A stretch of 64,000 bases of DNA from Pseudoxanthomonas sp. J31. Lineage in GTDB: Bacteria; Pseudomonadota; Gammaproteobacteria; Xanthomonadales; Xanthomonadaceae. The notes beneath the pieces are model-generated. The model saw only the letters and a program-made list of their open reading frames with translations. It did not search any database and was not told where the DNA came from. The DNA lies in contig NZ_AZNZ01000004.1 of the NCBI RefSeq assembly GCF_000510725.1, positions 1 to 64,000 of the forward strand. The letters are read 5' to 3'. Shown here piece after piece: positions 30,960 through 40,085 of the stretch. The position numbers and the translations under genes were made by a program. Positions within the stretch are counted from its first letter, which is position 1. Each line of letters opens with the position of its first letter.

Positions 30960-31320
30960 GTGCCGCCCTCGCCCCGGCACCTGCCGGGGCGACACGGGAT
31001 GGCGTTCCCGCGCAGCCCGGACAAGGCCGCACACCGCGTGCCTGGAGTGCGACCCGGCCCGGGCCGTCGCCACGGCCCTGCTGCCGCAAGGCGCGAGGCG
31101 AGGTGCCACGCCTCGCCAGGCCTTCGTACCGCAGCGGCGCGGTGCGCTTCGCTTGCCGGGCCACGCCGCCTGCAACCGCGCCTGTACCGTTCGCCGGAAT
31201 CCCGACGCAGTTGGCGGAAGCGCGCGCGCCGGCTATGCCATCCTCACGCCGCGTCGACGGTGGGAATGGCCTGGACCGGCCGCCCGGTACCGCCGCCGCC
31301 GAACGGCAACGGAGGGCAGG
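30960..31320. other. 361-base intergenic region with palindromes and repeats
   Basis: Just after the aminopeptidase gene is a perfect 11-base stem (TCGCCCCGGCA / TGCCGGGGCGA, 30969-30992) that may end the transcript though it lacks a T-run. A degenerate GTAG-type repeat (31012-31163) encloses a second repeat segment (31047-31080). No gene is seen. Confidence 0.5.
31012..31163. repeat. GTAG-type intergenic repeat, copy G, with inner insertion
   Basis: The left arm GCAGCCCGGACAAGGCCGCA and right arm GTGCGCTTCGCTTGCCGGGCCAC flank a segment GTGCGACCCGGCCCGGGCC (from 31047) that also occurs at 15538. Confidence 0.5.
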
Positions 31321-32328
31321 ATGCTCGGCAAGCTGGGGATGGGCGCGTGGTCGGGCGCGGCGTGGATCGCCGGGCCGGGCCTGGCGCTGCCGGGACGCGG
31401 CCTGTCCGCGGTCGATGCGGTGCTGGCCTGGCTTGGCATGGCCGCGCTCGCGGGGCTGTGCTGGATGATCCACGGCCACCGCCAGCGCCGGCGCCAGGCA
31501 CTGCTGCAGCGCACCCGGGGCGGCCAGCCGCTGGAAGCCGACCTGCGCACCAGTTACCTGCTGCTGCTCGCCGCCGGTTCGGGGGTGCTGCTGTTGCTCG
31601 TGGCCTTGCTGCTGCAGGCCGGCGCCTGGCTGCTGGCCGCGCTGCTGTCCCTGGCCGCGCTGCTGGGGATCGCGCTCACCTGGGACCTGCTGCTGGCGTT
31701 CCGCCGCCCCGGGCCGATGCTGCGCATGGACCGGCACGGAGTGAGTTCGGCCGCGTACGGACGCATCCCCTGGTGCGACGTGATCGGCATCGAGCTGCAA
31801 AGCGTGCGCCACCGCCATGGCAGCATGCACACCCTGGCGCTGTGCGTGCGCAACCCCGGCCGTTACCTGGAACACGCCACCCCGCTGCTGCGCTGGATCC
31901 GGCGCCGGCTGCGCGACGAGCCCATCGGCACGCTGATGCTCGACCTCAACGCGCTGGACGAGGAGGCCGGGGTGATCCACCACACCGCGCTGGCGCTGCG
32001 CCGGCGCGATCCGGCGCCGTTCCTGGAGGCCTGGACCCGCCACATGGACCGCACCGCGGTCGAGGCCTTCATCGAGGCGCGCGGACTGGACAGCGAGCGC
32101 GAACGCATCATCGCCGAGCTGCAGGCGGTCGGGGACCAGGCGCCGCTGCCGGCCACCGTGGCCAGGCCCGCGCCGCAGGCGCCCAGCGAGGCGGCCGAGC
32201 TGCACTTCCGCCGGGCGCTGGCCGCGCACGTGCGGCGCACCCGGCGGCGGGCGCGCGACGCACGGCTGGCGTCGTGGGTGGTGCTGGGCCTGGCGCTGCT
32301 GGTGGCGCTGGTCGTCCTGCTGCGCTGA
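31321..32328 (+). CDS. membrane protein of unknown function
   Basis: The 335-residue product has an N-terminal helix (about 29-49), a pair of helices (about 78-98 and 100-125), a large cytosolic region of 190 residues and a C-terminal anchor (about 313-333). The cytosolic part begins with a strand set, MLRMDRHGVSSAAYGRIPWCDVIGIEL, like the PH-type beta pattern of YdbS/STM3941-like proteins, and has a charged helical end. No motif gives a function. A GGAGGGCAGG site precedes the ATG at 31321. It converges on the two-component genes. Confidence 0.65.
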   Translation: MLGKLGMGAWSGAAWIAGPGLALPGRGLSAVDAVLAWLGMAALAGLCWMIHGHRQRRRQALLQRTRGGQPLEADLRTSYLLLLAAGSGVLLLLVALLLQAGAWLLAALLSLAALLGIALTWDLLLAFRRPGPMLRMDRHGVSSAAYGRIPWCDVIGIELQSVRHRHGSMHTLALCVRNPGRYLEHATPLLRWIRRRLRDEPIGTLMLDLNALDEEAGVIHHTALALRRRDPAPFLEAWTRHMDRTAVEAFIEARGLDSERERIIAELQAVGDQAPLPATVARPAPQAPSEAAELHFRRALAAHVRRTRRRARDARLASWVVLGLALLVALVVLLR

Positions 32329-32331
32329 GTG

Positions 32332-32934
32332 CTACAGCCAGCCCTTCTGCCGCGCCAGGCGGTGGGCCTCGATGCGGTTGGCCGCGCCCAGCTTGCCGAT
32401 CGCCTCGGACAGGTAGTTGCGCACCGTGCCCTGGGACAGGTTGAGGCGGGCGGCGATCTCGGCCGAGGACAGGCCCTCGCCGGCCAGGCGCAGCACCTGG
32501 CGCTCGCGGTCGTTGAGCGGGTCGGCCTCGGTCCAGGCCTCCATCGCCAGCTCCGGGTCGATCGCGCGGCCGCCGCGGTGCACGGTGCGCAGTGCCTCGG
32601 CCAGGCGCTCGGCCGGGGCGTCCTTGAGCAGGTAGCCGCGCACCCCGGCATCCAGCGCGCGGCGCAGGAAGCCGGCGCGGGCGAAGGTGGTCACGATCAC
32701 CACCTTCACCGGCAGTTCGTGGCGGGCGATGCGCGCGGCCAGGTCGAGGCCGCCGAGGCCGGGCATCTCGATGTCGGTGACCAGCACGTCAGGCTGCAGG
32801 CGCTGCAGCTCGCGCCAGGCAGCCTCGCCGTCGGCCACCGCGCCGGCGACCTCGATGTCGGATTCCATCGACAGCAGCGCGGCCAGCGCGCCGCGCACCA
32901 TGGCCTGGTCTTCGGCCAGCAGGACTCGGATCAC
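32332..32934 (-). CDS. NarL/DesR-type response regulator
   Basis: The 200-residue product has a receiver domain (RVLLAEDQAMVRGAL with the acidic pair, phospho-acceptor Asp in VLVTDIEMPGLGG, Lys in GYLLKDAP) and a LuxR-type helix-turn-helix (LNDRERQVLRLAGEGLSSAEIAARLNLSQGTVRNYLS). It is coupled to the histidine kinase gene by a four-base overlap. The pair resembles DesK/DesR; in this family the neighbours are often ABC exporters, as here. Confidence 0.92.
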   Translation of the reverse strand: MIRVLLAEDQAMVRGALAALLSMESDIEVAGAVADGEAAWRELQRLQPDVLVTDIEMPGLGGLDLAARIARHELPVKVVIVTTFARAGFLRRALDAGVRGYLLKDAPAERLAEALRTVHRGGRAIDPELAMEAWTEADPLNDRERQVLRLAGEGLSSAEIAARLNLSQGTVRNYLSEAIGKLGAANRIEAHRLARQKGWL

Positions 32935-34193
32935 GGGGCATGCGGCGAGGCGGACATGCCGTCGAAGTTACCAGAGCCGCGCTGCGCACCGGCAGCCTCG
33001 GCCGCGGCGGGCGCATCGACCGCCTGCGGCGCCACCGCCTCGCGCAGCGGCACCTCGACCACCAGCCGGGTGCCGCGCGGCTGCGCCGGTTCCCAGCGCA
33101 CCCGTCCGCCAAGCGCATGCACGCGCTCGCGCATGCCGGCCAGGCCGTTGCCGGGGCGGATCGCGCCGCCGCGGCCATCATCCTCCACCAGCAGCCGGCA
33201 GCGCCCGCCCTCGGCCGCCAGCGACACGCCCACCTGGCGCGCACGCGCGTGGCGGTGGACGTTGGTCACCGCTTCGCGCAGGCACAGCGCCAATACCGTC
33301 TCCAGTTCCGGCGCCAGCGCCGAGGCGTCGTTGCGGTGCACCTGCAGGTCGATGCGCTCGCCACCCAGCAGCAGGCGCGCGGCCGCCAGCTCGGCGGCGA
33401 ACTCGGCGCTGCGGATGCCGCTGACCGCGCGCCGCACCTGGGCCAGGGCCTCGCGCGCGATCCCCGCCAGCTCGCCGATCTCGCGCTGCGCCGCCTGCGG
33501 GTCGCGCGGCAGCAGCTTGCCGGCCAGGTCCGCCTTCAGCGCCACCAGCGACAGGGTGTGGCCGAGCAGGTCGTGCAGGTCGCGGCCGATGCGCTCGCGC
33601 TCGGCGGTGGCGGCCAGCCGCCGCACTTCCTCCTGCGACAGCTCCAGCGCCTGGTCCTTGCGCTCCAGCACCCGCTGCGACTGCACCACCACGCCCACCG
33701 CCAGGGTGGTCACCGGCATCCACACCATCGAGGTCCACGGATAGCCGAACGCGCGCGCCGCCAGCACGAACAGCACGTTCAGCGCCAGCAGCGCCAGCGG
33801 ATAGCCCCACCAGCTGCGCCACGGGCCGAAGCCCAGGAAGATGCAGCCGAAGATGAAGTAGCTCATGCCCGACGGGTACCAGCGCAGCAGCACCAGGCAC
33901 AGCGCCATCATGCCCAGCGCCGGCAGGCGCACGCGCCGCCGCGGCGCCAGCAGCACGCGCACGTACAGGGCCACGAACAGCGGGTAGGAAACCAGGGTCA
34001 GCGCCCACCAGAGCGGGTTGTAGCCCTGCGGGGTGAACACCGGGACGATGAACACCCACATCGTCCACAGCAGGTGCACGAACTCGGTCCACAGCGGGCG
34101 GCCGCGGCGCACCGCGCAGCCGGCGATCGAATCCGGCGCCGGGCGCAGCCAGGCCCGGAGGCGTTCGGTGGTGCGGGGGACGGGTGCTGACAT
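32931..34193 (-). CDS. DesK-type sensor histidine kinase
   Basis: The 420-residue product has five or six membrane helices in the first 170 residues, a HisKA_3 dimerisation box ERIGRDLHDLLGHTLSLVALK with the phospho-His, and a HATPase domain (LREAVTNVHRHARA, VEDDGRGG, GLAGMRERV). Kinases of this class sense the membrane or cell envelope. The last 45 residues are a Ala/Gly-rich extension. GGAGAAG precedes the ATG at 34193. The ABC operon is divergent, about 300 bases away, and is the natural candidate target. Confidence 0.9.
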   Translation of the reverse strand: MSAPVPRTTERLRAWLRPAPDSIAGCAVRRGRPLWTEFVHLLWTMWVFIVPVFTPQGYNPLWWALTLVSYPLFVALYVRVLLAPRRRVRLPALGMMALCLVLLRWYPSGMSYFIFGCIFLGFGPWRSWWGYPLALLALNVLFVLAARAFGYPWTSMVWMPVTTLAVGVVVQSQRVLERKDQALELSQEEVRRLAATAERERIGRDLHDLLGHTLSLVALKADLAGKLLPRDPQAAQREIGELAGIAREALAQVRRAVSGIRSAEFAAELAAARLLLGGERIDLQVHRNDASALAPELETVLALCLREAVTNVHRHARARQVGVSLAAEGGRCRLLVEDDGRGGAIRPGNGLAGMRERVHALGGRVRWEPAQPRGTRLVVEVPLREAVAPQAVDAPAAAEAAGAQRGSGNFDGMSASPHAP

Positions 34194-34489
34194 CGGCTTC
34201 TCCTCGGCTGCGCCACGGGCCGTGCGGGGCGATGGTACGCCCGCCGCGGCCCGCGCAGTCTCCCGCGCGCGCGGGTGCCGGCCCATGCATGGCTGCCACC
34301 GAAGACGGATGACAGCCGTCACTGGGACGCGGCCGCCGCGGCGCCCAAGCTTGCCCTGCGCCGTCCATCCCGCCGCAGGCCGGTTCCGTCGCACCGGCGG
34401 CAGGCTCGGCCACAAAGTGACTTCCGGCAACTCGCGCCGGGGCATCCTGCGGGCGGACACTCCACGGCAGCTCCAGGCAAGGGACCGCA

Positions 34490-35731
34490 ATGAACGACTC
34501 CGCCGAACTGCTCAAGCAACTGCGCATCGAGCGCGACAAGCCGGGCCAGGGCACGCCGCCCGGGCGCCAGCTCCTGTACCCGCTGCTGATCGCCGCGCTG
34601 GTGCTGGCCATCATCGCCGCCGCCTGGTTCCTGCTGCGGCGCGAGCCGGCGCCGGAAGTGCGCACCGCGCAGGCGGTGCCGCTGGCCTCCGGGCCGGCGG
34701 CGGCTTCGGTGCTGGACGCCAGCGGCTACGTGGTCGCGCGGCGCATGGCGACGGTGTCGGCCAAGGTCACCGGGCGCGTCCAGGAAGTGCTGATCGAGGA
34801 AGGCATGCAGGTCGCCGAGGGCCAGGTGCTGGCGCGCCTGGACCCGGTGGACGCCGATGCCCAGCGCGCGCTGGCGCAGTCGCAGCTGGCCGCCGCGCGC
34901 AGCCAGATCGAGAGCGTGCAGGCGCAGCTGGTGGACGCGGAAGCCAGCGCCAGCCGCCTGGAACGGCTGGCCGCCGGGCAGCTGGTCTCGCGCGCGCAGT
35001 ACGACCAGGCCGTGGCCCAGCGCGACAGCCTGCGCGCGCAGCTGGCCACCGCCCGCCGCAACGCGCAGGTGGCCGCCGACCAGCTGCGCATCGCCGACCA
35101 CGGCGTGGACAACACCATCGTGCGCGCGCCGTTCTCCGGCGTGGTCATCGCCAAGGCCGCCCAGCCCGGCGAGATCGTCTCGCCGCTGGCCACCGGCGGC
35201 TTCACCCGCACCGGCATCGGCACCATCGTCGACATGGATTCGCTGGAGGTCGAGGTCGACGTGGGCGAGGCCTACATCGGCCGGGTCAAGGCGAAGATGC
35301 CGGTGGAAGCCACGCTCAACGCCTACCCGGACTGGAAGATCCCGGCCGAGGTGGTCGCCACCATCCCCACCGCCGACCGCGGCAAGGCCACGGTCAAGGT
35401 GCGCATCGCGCTCAAGGTGAAGGACCCGCGGATCGTGCCGGACATGGGCGTGACCGTGAGCTTCCTGGAGCAGGCCCCGGAAGCCGGCGACGAACAGCCG
35501 CGCGCCGGCGTGCGCGTGCCATCCGGGGCCCTGGTCGAGCGCGACGGCCGCACCGTGGCCTTCGTGCTCGGCGACGACGACCGCGTGCGCCTGCGCCAGG
35601 TGCAGGCCGTGCCCTCCACCGCCAGCACCCGCGACGTCACCTCCGGCCTGGCCCCGGGCGAGCTGGTGGTGCTCGATCCGCCGCAGGACCTGGCCGACGG
35701 CGACCTGGTCAAGGTCGCCGGCGGCGGCTGA
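34490..35731 (+). CDS. periplasmic adaptor subunit (MacA/HlyD family)
   Basis: The 413-residue product has one N-terminal membrane anchor (about 29-49), a beta-barrel/lipoyl half-motif (ASGYVVARRMATVSAKVTGRV, about 77-97), a coiled-coil hairpin (about 115-200), a second lipoyl half (DNTIVRAPFSGVVIAKAAQPGE) and a C-terminal membrane-proximal domain. It would link the ABC transporter in the inner membrane to an outer-membrane channel encoded elsewhere. It is the first gene of a four-gene operon. Confidence 0.9.
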   Translation: MNDSAELLKQLRIERDKPGQGTPPGRQLLYPLLIAALVLAIIAAAWFLLRREPAPEVRTAQAVPLASGPAAASVLDASGYVVARRMATVSAKVTGRVQEVLIEEGMQVAEGQVLARLDPVDADAQRALAQSQLAAARSQIESVQAQLVDAEASASRLERLAAGQLVSRAQYDQAVAQRDSLRAQLATARRNAQVAADQLRIADHGVDNTIVRAPFSGVVIAKAAQPGEIVSPLATGGFTRTGIGTIVDMDSLEVEVDVGEAYIGRVKAKMPVEATLNAYPDWKIPAEVVATIPTADRGKATVKVRIALKVKDPRIVPDMGVTVSFLEQAPEAGDEQPRAGVRVPSGALVERDGRTVAFVLGDDDRVRLRQVQAVPSTASTRDVTSGLAPGELVVLDPPQDLADGDLVKVAGGG

Positions 35732-35801
35732 TCCGCCGCGCCGCGTCCGCGGCGTCCTCCTTTCCCCCGGCCCACCGGCCACGCATGCACGAGGCACAGC
35801 C

Positions 35802-36494
<693 letters not shown>

Positions 36495-36512
36495 CCGGGC
36501 GGAGGACATGCG

Positions 36513-37679
36513 ATGAAATACTTCCACCTGATATGGGCGGCGCTGTTCCGGCGCCGGACCCGCACCCTCCTCACCCTCGCCTCGATCATGGCGGCGTTCC
36601 TGCTGTTCGGCCTGCTCGACGGCATCCGCACCTCCTTCGCCGACCTGGGCCGCAGCGCCGACGGCGCGCAGCGGCTGCGCACCGGCTCGCGGCTGTCGAT
36701 GATCGAGACCCTGCCGCTGTCGCTGGCGCCGCGCATCGCGCGGCTGGACAACGTCGAGGCGGTGACCTGGGCCAACTGGTTCGGCGGCGCCTACCAGGAC
36801 CCGCGCAACCAGCTGTTCACCTTCGCGGTGGCGCCCAACTACCTGGACCTGTACCCGGAGATCGAGGTCGACCCGGCGCAGCGCCAGGCCTGGGCCGGCA
36901 ACCGCACCGGCATCCTGGTCGGCGAAACCCTGATGCGGCGCTTCGGCTGGAAGGTGGGCCAGCAGATCCCGCTGCAGTCCACGATCTTCCCCAACCGCGA
37001 CGGCAGCCTGAACTGGTCGTTCCAGATCGACGGCGTGCTGCGCCCGCGCGACGGCGAGGAATCCGGCTTCACCGGGATGATGGTGCTGCTGCACTACGAG
37101 TACTTCGAGGAGTCCACGCCGTACGTGGACGGCAACGTCGGCTGGTACATCAGCCGCGTGAGCGACGTGCGCCGCAGCGACGCGGTGGCCAGGGCGATCG
37201 ACGCGCTGTCGGCCAACTCGCCGCACGAGACCAAGACCATGAGCGAGCAGGCGGCGATGGCCTCGCAGCTCAAGCAGATGGCCGACATCGGCCTGATCGT
37301 GGGCTCGATCATGGGCGCGGTGTTCTTCACCCTGCTGCTGCTGACCGGCAACACCATGGCCCAGGCGGTGCGCGAGCGCACCTCCGAGCTGGCGGTGCTG
37401 CGCACCATCGGCTTCACCGCGCAGTCGGTGCTGGGCATGGTCCTGGCCGAATCGGTGCTGCTGGTGCTGCTGGGCGGCGTGCTCGGCCTCGGCCTGGCCA
37501 CGCTGATCGGGCCGGTGGCCAAGGCCGCCAGCGGCGGCATGCTGAACCTGCCGGAGATCGGCTGGCGCAGCTGGATGCTGGGCCTGGGGCTGATGGCCGG
37601 CATCGGCCTGCTGGTGGGCGCCCTGCCCGCGCTGCGGGCGATGCGCCTGAACATCGTCGACGCGCTGGCCGGGCGCTAG
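36513..37679 (+). CDS. ABC transporter permease 1 (MacB/FtsX type)
   Basis: The 388-residue product has the four-helix MacB layout: helix 1 at about 17-37 (RTLLTLASIMAAFLLFGLLDG), a periplasmic domain of about 220 residues and three C-terminal helices (from about 262) with the FtsX pattern RERTSELAVLRTIGFTAQSVLGMVLAES. The next gene encodes a related permease; together they probably form a heterodimer with the ATPase. It is separated from the ATPase gene by 18 bases. Confidence 0.9.
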   Translation: MKYFHLIWAALFRRRTRTLLTLASIMAAFLLFGLLDGIRTSFADLGRSADGAQRLRTGSRLSMIETLPLSLAPRIARLDNVEAVTWANWFGGAYQDPRNQLFTFAVAPNYLDLYPEIEVDPAQRQAWAGNRTGILVGETLMRRFGWKVGQQIPLQSTIFPNRDGSLNWSFQIDGVLRPRDGEESGFTGMMVLLHYEYFEESTPYVDGNVGWYISRVSDVRRSDAVARAIDALSANSPHETKTMSEQAAMASQLKQMADIGLIVGSIMGAVFFTLLLLTGNTMAQAVRERTSELAVLRTIGFTAQSVLGMVLAESVLLVLLGGVLGLGLATLIGPVAKAASGGMLNLPEIGWRSWMLGLGLMAGIGLLVGALPALRAMRLNIVDALAGR

Positions 37680-37689
37680 GAGGAACCCC

Positions 37690-39009
37690 ATGAAACTGCT
37701 CAAGTCCCTGCTCTCCGGCACCGCGATGTTCCTGGTGCTGGTGGTGTTCCTGGCGGCGTGGATCGCGCTGCCGTGGCCGGCGCTGCTCGGCCTGGCCGTG
37801 CTGTTCGCGCTGTGGATGCTGCTGGCCCGCAGCGGCCGCCAGGCGGCCTCGGTCACCCGGGTCGGGGTCAGCACCCTGGCCCAGCGCCTGGGTGGCTCCT
37901 CGGTGGTGGTGATCGGCATCGCCGGCGTGGTCGGCGTGCTGGTCGCGCTGCTGGCGATGGGCGAGGGCTACCGCCACACCGTCGGCAACAGCGGCAACGA
38001 CGAGACCGCGATCGTGCTGCGCGGCGGCTCCTCGGCCGAACTGATGTCGGTGCTGGACCGCGAGGCGATCACCGTGATCGAGCGCGCGCCGCAGATCGCG
38101 CGCGACGGCGAGGGGCGGCCGCTGGCCTCGGCCGAGCTGCTGGTGGCGGCCAACCTGCCGCTGCGCGGCGGCGAGGACGATGGCAGCGTGACCCTGCGCG
38201 GCGTCGGCCCGATGGCCTGGGCGGTGCGCCCGAACATCAGGCTGGTCGCCGGCCGCCAGTTCCAGCCCGGCCGCCGCGAGCTGGTGGTCGGCACCGGCAC
38301 CCAGCGCCAGTTCGCGGGCCTGGAGGTCGGCAAGTCGGTGCGCCTGGGCAACGAGCCCTGGGAGGTGGTCGGCGTGTTCGAATCCGGCGATTCGATGGAA
38401 TCGGAGATGTGGGCCGACGCCGAGATCGTCGCCACCACCTTCCGCCGCGGCAGCAGCCGCGCCAGCGTGGTCGCCCGGCTCACCGGCACGCGCGACTTCG
38501 ATGCGTTCAAGGCCACCCTCGCCGCCGACCCGCGGCTGAAGGTGGAGGCCACCACCACCCGCGAGTACTTCCAGCGACAGTCGGAGGGCATGGCCAGGCA
38601 GCTGCGCATCATCGGCATCGTGGTCGGTTCGATCATGGCGATCGGCGCGGTGTTCGGCGCGCTCAACACCATGTTCGCCTCGGTCGCCTCGCGTGCCCGC
38701 GAGATCGCCACCCTGCGCGCGATCGGCTTCCGCGGCATGCCGGTGGTGGTGGCGGTGATGCTGGAGACCATGCTGCTGGCCGCGACCGGCGGCGTGCTCG
38801 GCGGCCTGCTGGCCTGGCTGATCTTCAACGGCTACACCGCCTCGACCCTGGCCGGCGGCGTGGCCCAGCTGACGTTCGAGTTCAAGGTCACCCCGGGGCT
38901 GCTGTGGGAAGGCCTGAAGTGGGCGCTGGCGATCGGCTTCATCGGCGGCCTGTTCCCGGCCGTGCGCGCGGCGCGGCTGCCGGTGACCGAGGCGCTGCGG
39001 GCGGCATGA
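37690..39009 (+). CDS. ABC transporter permease 2 (MacB/FtsX type)
   Basis: The 439-residue product has two N-terminal hydrophobic segments (about 11-46), a MacB-PCD-like periplasmic domain, and three C-terminal helices with RAREIATLRAIGFRGMPVVVAV. The extra N-terminal helix compared with permease 1 is seen in some FtsX-like proteins. AGGAGG lies 6 bases before the ATG, and the gene starts 10 bases after permease 1. It is the last gene of the operon; a terminator follows. Confidence 0.9.
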   Translation: MKLLKSLLSGTAMFLVLVVFLAAWIALPWPALLGLAVLFALWMLLARSGRQAASVTRVGVSTLAQRLGGSSVVVIGIAGVVGVLVALLAMGEGYRHTVGNSGNDETAIVLRGGSSAELMSVLDREAITVIERAPQIARDGEGRPLASAELLVAANLPLRGGEDDGSVTLRGVGPMAWAVRPNIRLVAGRQFQPGRRELVVGTGTQRQFAGLEVGKSVRLGNEPWEVVGVFESGDSMESEMWADAEIVATTFRRGSSRASVVARLTGTRDFDAFKATLAADPRLKVEATTTREYFQRQSEGMARQLRIIGIVVGSIMAIGAVFGALNTMFASVASRAREIATLRAIGFRGMPVVVAVMLETMLLAATGGVLGGLLAWLIFNGYTASTLAGGVAQLTFEFKVTPGLLWEGLKWALAIGFIGGLFPAVRAARLPVTEALRAA

Positions 39010-39038
39010 GCCGCGCACGCCGCCGCAACGCCGGAACC

Positions 39039-39068
39039 GACGCCCGGCCTGGTGCCGGGCGTCCCTTT
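39039..39068 (+). terminator. rho-independent terminator of the ABC operon
   Basis: GACGCCCGGC and GCCGGGCGTC form a 10-base stem with a 5-base loop, followed by CCTTTTG, 30 bases after the permease stop codon. Confidence 0.7.
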
Positions 39069-39260
39069 TGGGGAAGGCGACAAGCCACCGGGTCCCGGCT
39101 TGTGCCGGGGCCGCGGAAGTTGCTGCTCCGCATGGCGAGGGTCCAGCTGCATGGCCCCCGGCAAGGCGGAAGGCGGCGTCCCCGACGTTGCAGGGCGTTC
39201 CTGGCCCCGGATGCGCCTCGCTTGTCCGGCTGCGGCAACCGGCGGCCCATCGGCCCAGGG

Positions 39261-39290
39261 AAAAAAAACGCGCCACCCGAAGGTGGCGCG
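39261..39290 (-). terminator. rho-independent terminator of adk
   Basis: CGCGCCACC and GGTGGCGCG form a 9-base stem with a CGAA/TTCG loop, followed on the minus strand by eight T. Confidence 0.85.
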
Positions 39291-39366
39291 CTTTCCATGT
39301 CGCAGCCGGCAAGCACATCCCCGGCCCTCTGCCCAACCCCTCGCGCGGAGGGGAACGCAGGCCGCC

Positions 39367-39933
39367 TCAGGCCTTCTTCAGCGCGGCCAGGATGCGGGCG
39401 GTGATCTCGTCCATGCTGCCCACGCCGTCGATGCGGGTGAGCGTGCCGCGGTTTTCGTAGAAGCCGATCACCGGGGCGGTGGAGTCGTTGTACACCTGCA
39501 GGCGCTTGCGCACCGACTCGGGGTTGTCGTCGTCGCGGCCCTCGGCCTTGGCACGGCCGGCGATGCGCTCGACCAGCAGGTCGGTCGGCACGTCCAGCTG
39601 CACCACCGCGTCCAGCGGCTGGCCGATCTTGGCCAGCAGGCCGTCCAGGGCGTCGGCCTGGGCGAGGTTGCGCGGATAGCCGTCGAGGATGAAGCCCTTG
39701 GCCACGTCGTCGCGGCCCAGGCGCGACTCCAGCATGCCGAGCAGGATGTCGTCGGACACCAGCTCGCCGCGGGCCATCACTTCCTTCGCCTGCTGCCCCA
39801 GCGGGCTGCCCGCGGCCACTTCGGCGCGCAGCAGGTCGCCGGTGGAAATATGCGGGACGCCCAGCGTTTCCTTCAGTCGCGTGGCCTGGGTTCCCTTGCC
39901 GGAGCCCGGTGGGCCGAGTAGCACTAGTCGCAT
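39367..39933 (-). CDS. adk: adenylate kinase (short LID type)
   Basis: The 188-residue product interconverts ATP + AMP and 2 ADP. It shows the P-loop GPPGSGKGTQA, the AMP site (ISTGDLLRAEV, ILDGYPRNLAQAD) and the short LID form with GRDDDNPESVRKRLQVY in place of the long zinc-type LID. Short-LID enzymes of this length are normal in xanthomonads. The ATG at 39933 is used, with AGGGAG upstream; a TTG one codon earlier is also in frame. It is divergent from the PPi-phosphofructokinase gene. Confidence 0.95.
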   Translation of the reverse strand: MRLVLLGPPGSGKGTQATRLKETLGVPHISTGDLLRAEVAAGSPLGQQAKEVMARGELVSDDILLGMLESRLGRDDVAKGFILDGYPRNLAQADALDGLLAKIGQPLDAVVQLDVPTDLLVERIAGRAKAEGRDDDNPESVRKRLQVYNDSTAPVIGFYENRGTLTRIDGVGSMDEITARILAALKKA

Positions 39934-40085
39934 CAATCGACTCCCTGGATGAATGTTCCGTAGGGGCCCGGGGCGCTAGACTCCCCACGTCCCTGGCGGC
40001 GCGTGACGCGCCGCACCAAGGTCCGGCAGCTTACCGCATCCGGCCCGCCAGTCACAGAAAAACGTCCCGTCCCCAGGAGTTGTCC

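Larger units (their letters stand above)
39010..39366. other. intergenic region between convergent ABC operon and adk
   Basis: It holds terminators for both directions (39039-39068 and 39261-39290) and between them a degenerate GTAG-like repeat (GCAAGGCGGAAGGCGGCGTCC to GCGCCTCGCTTGTCCGGCTGC, about 39163-39235). No gene is seen. Confidence 0.5.
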
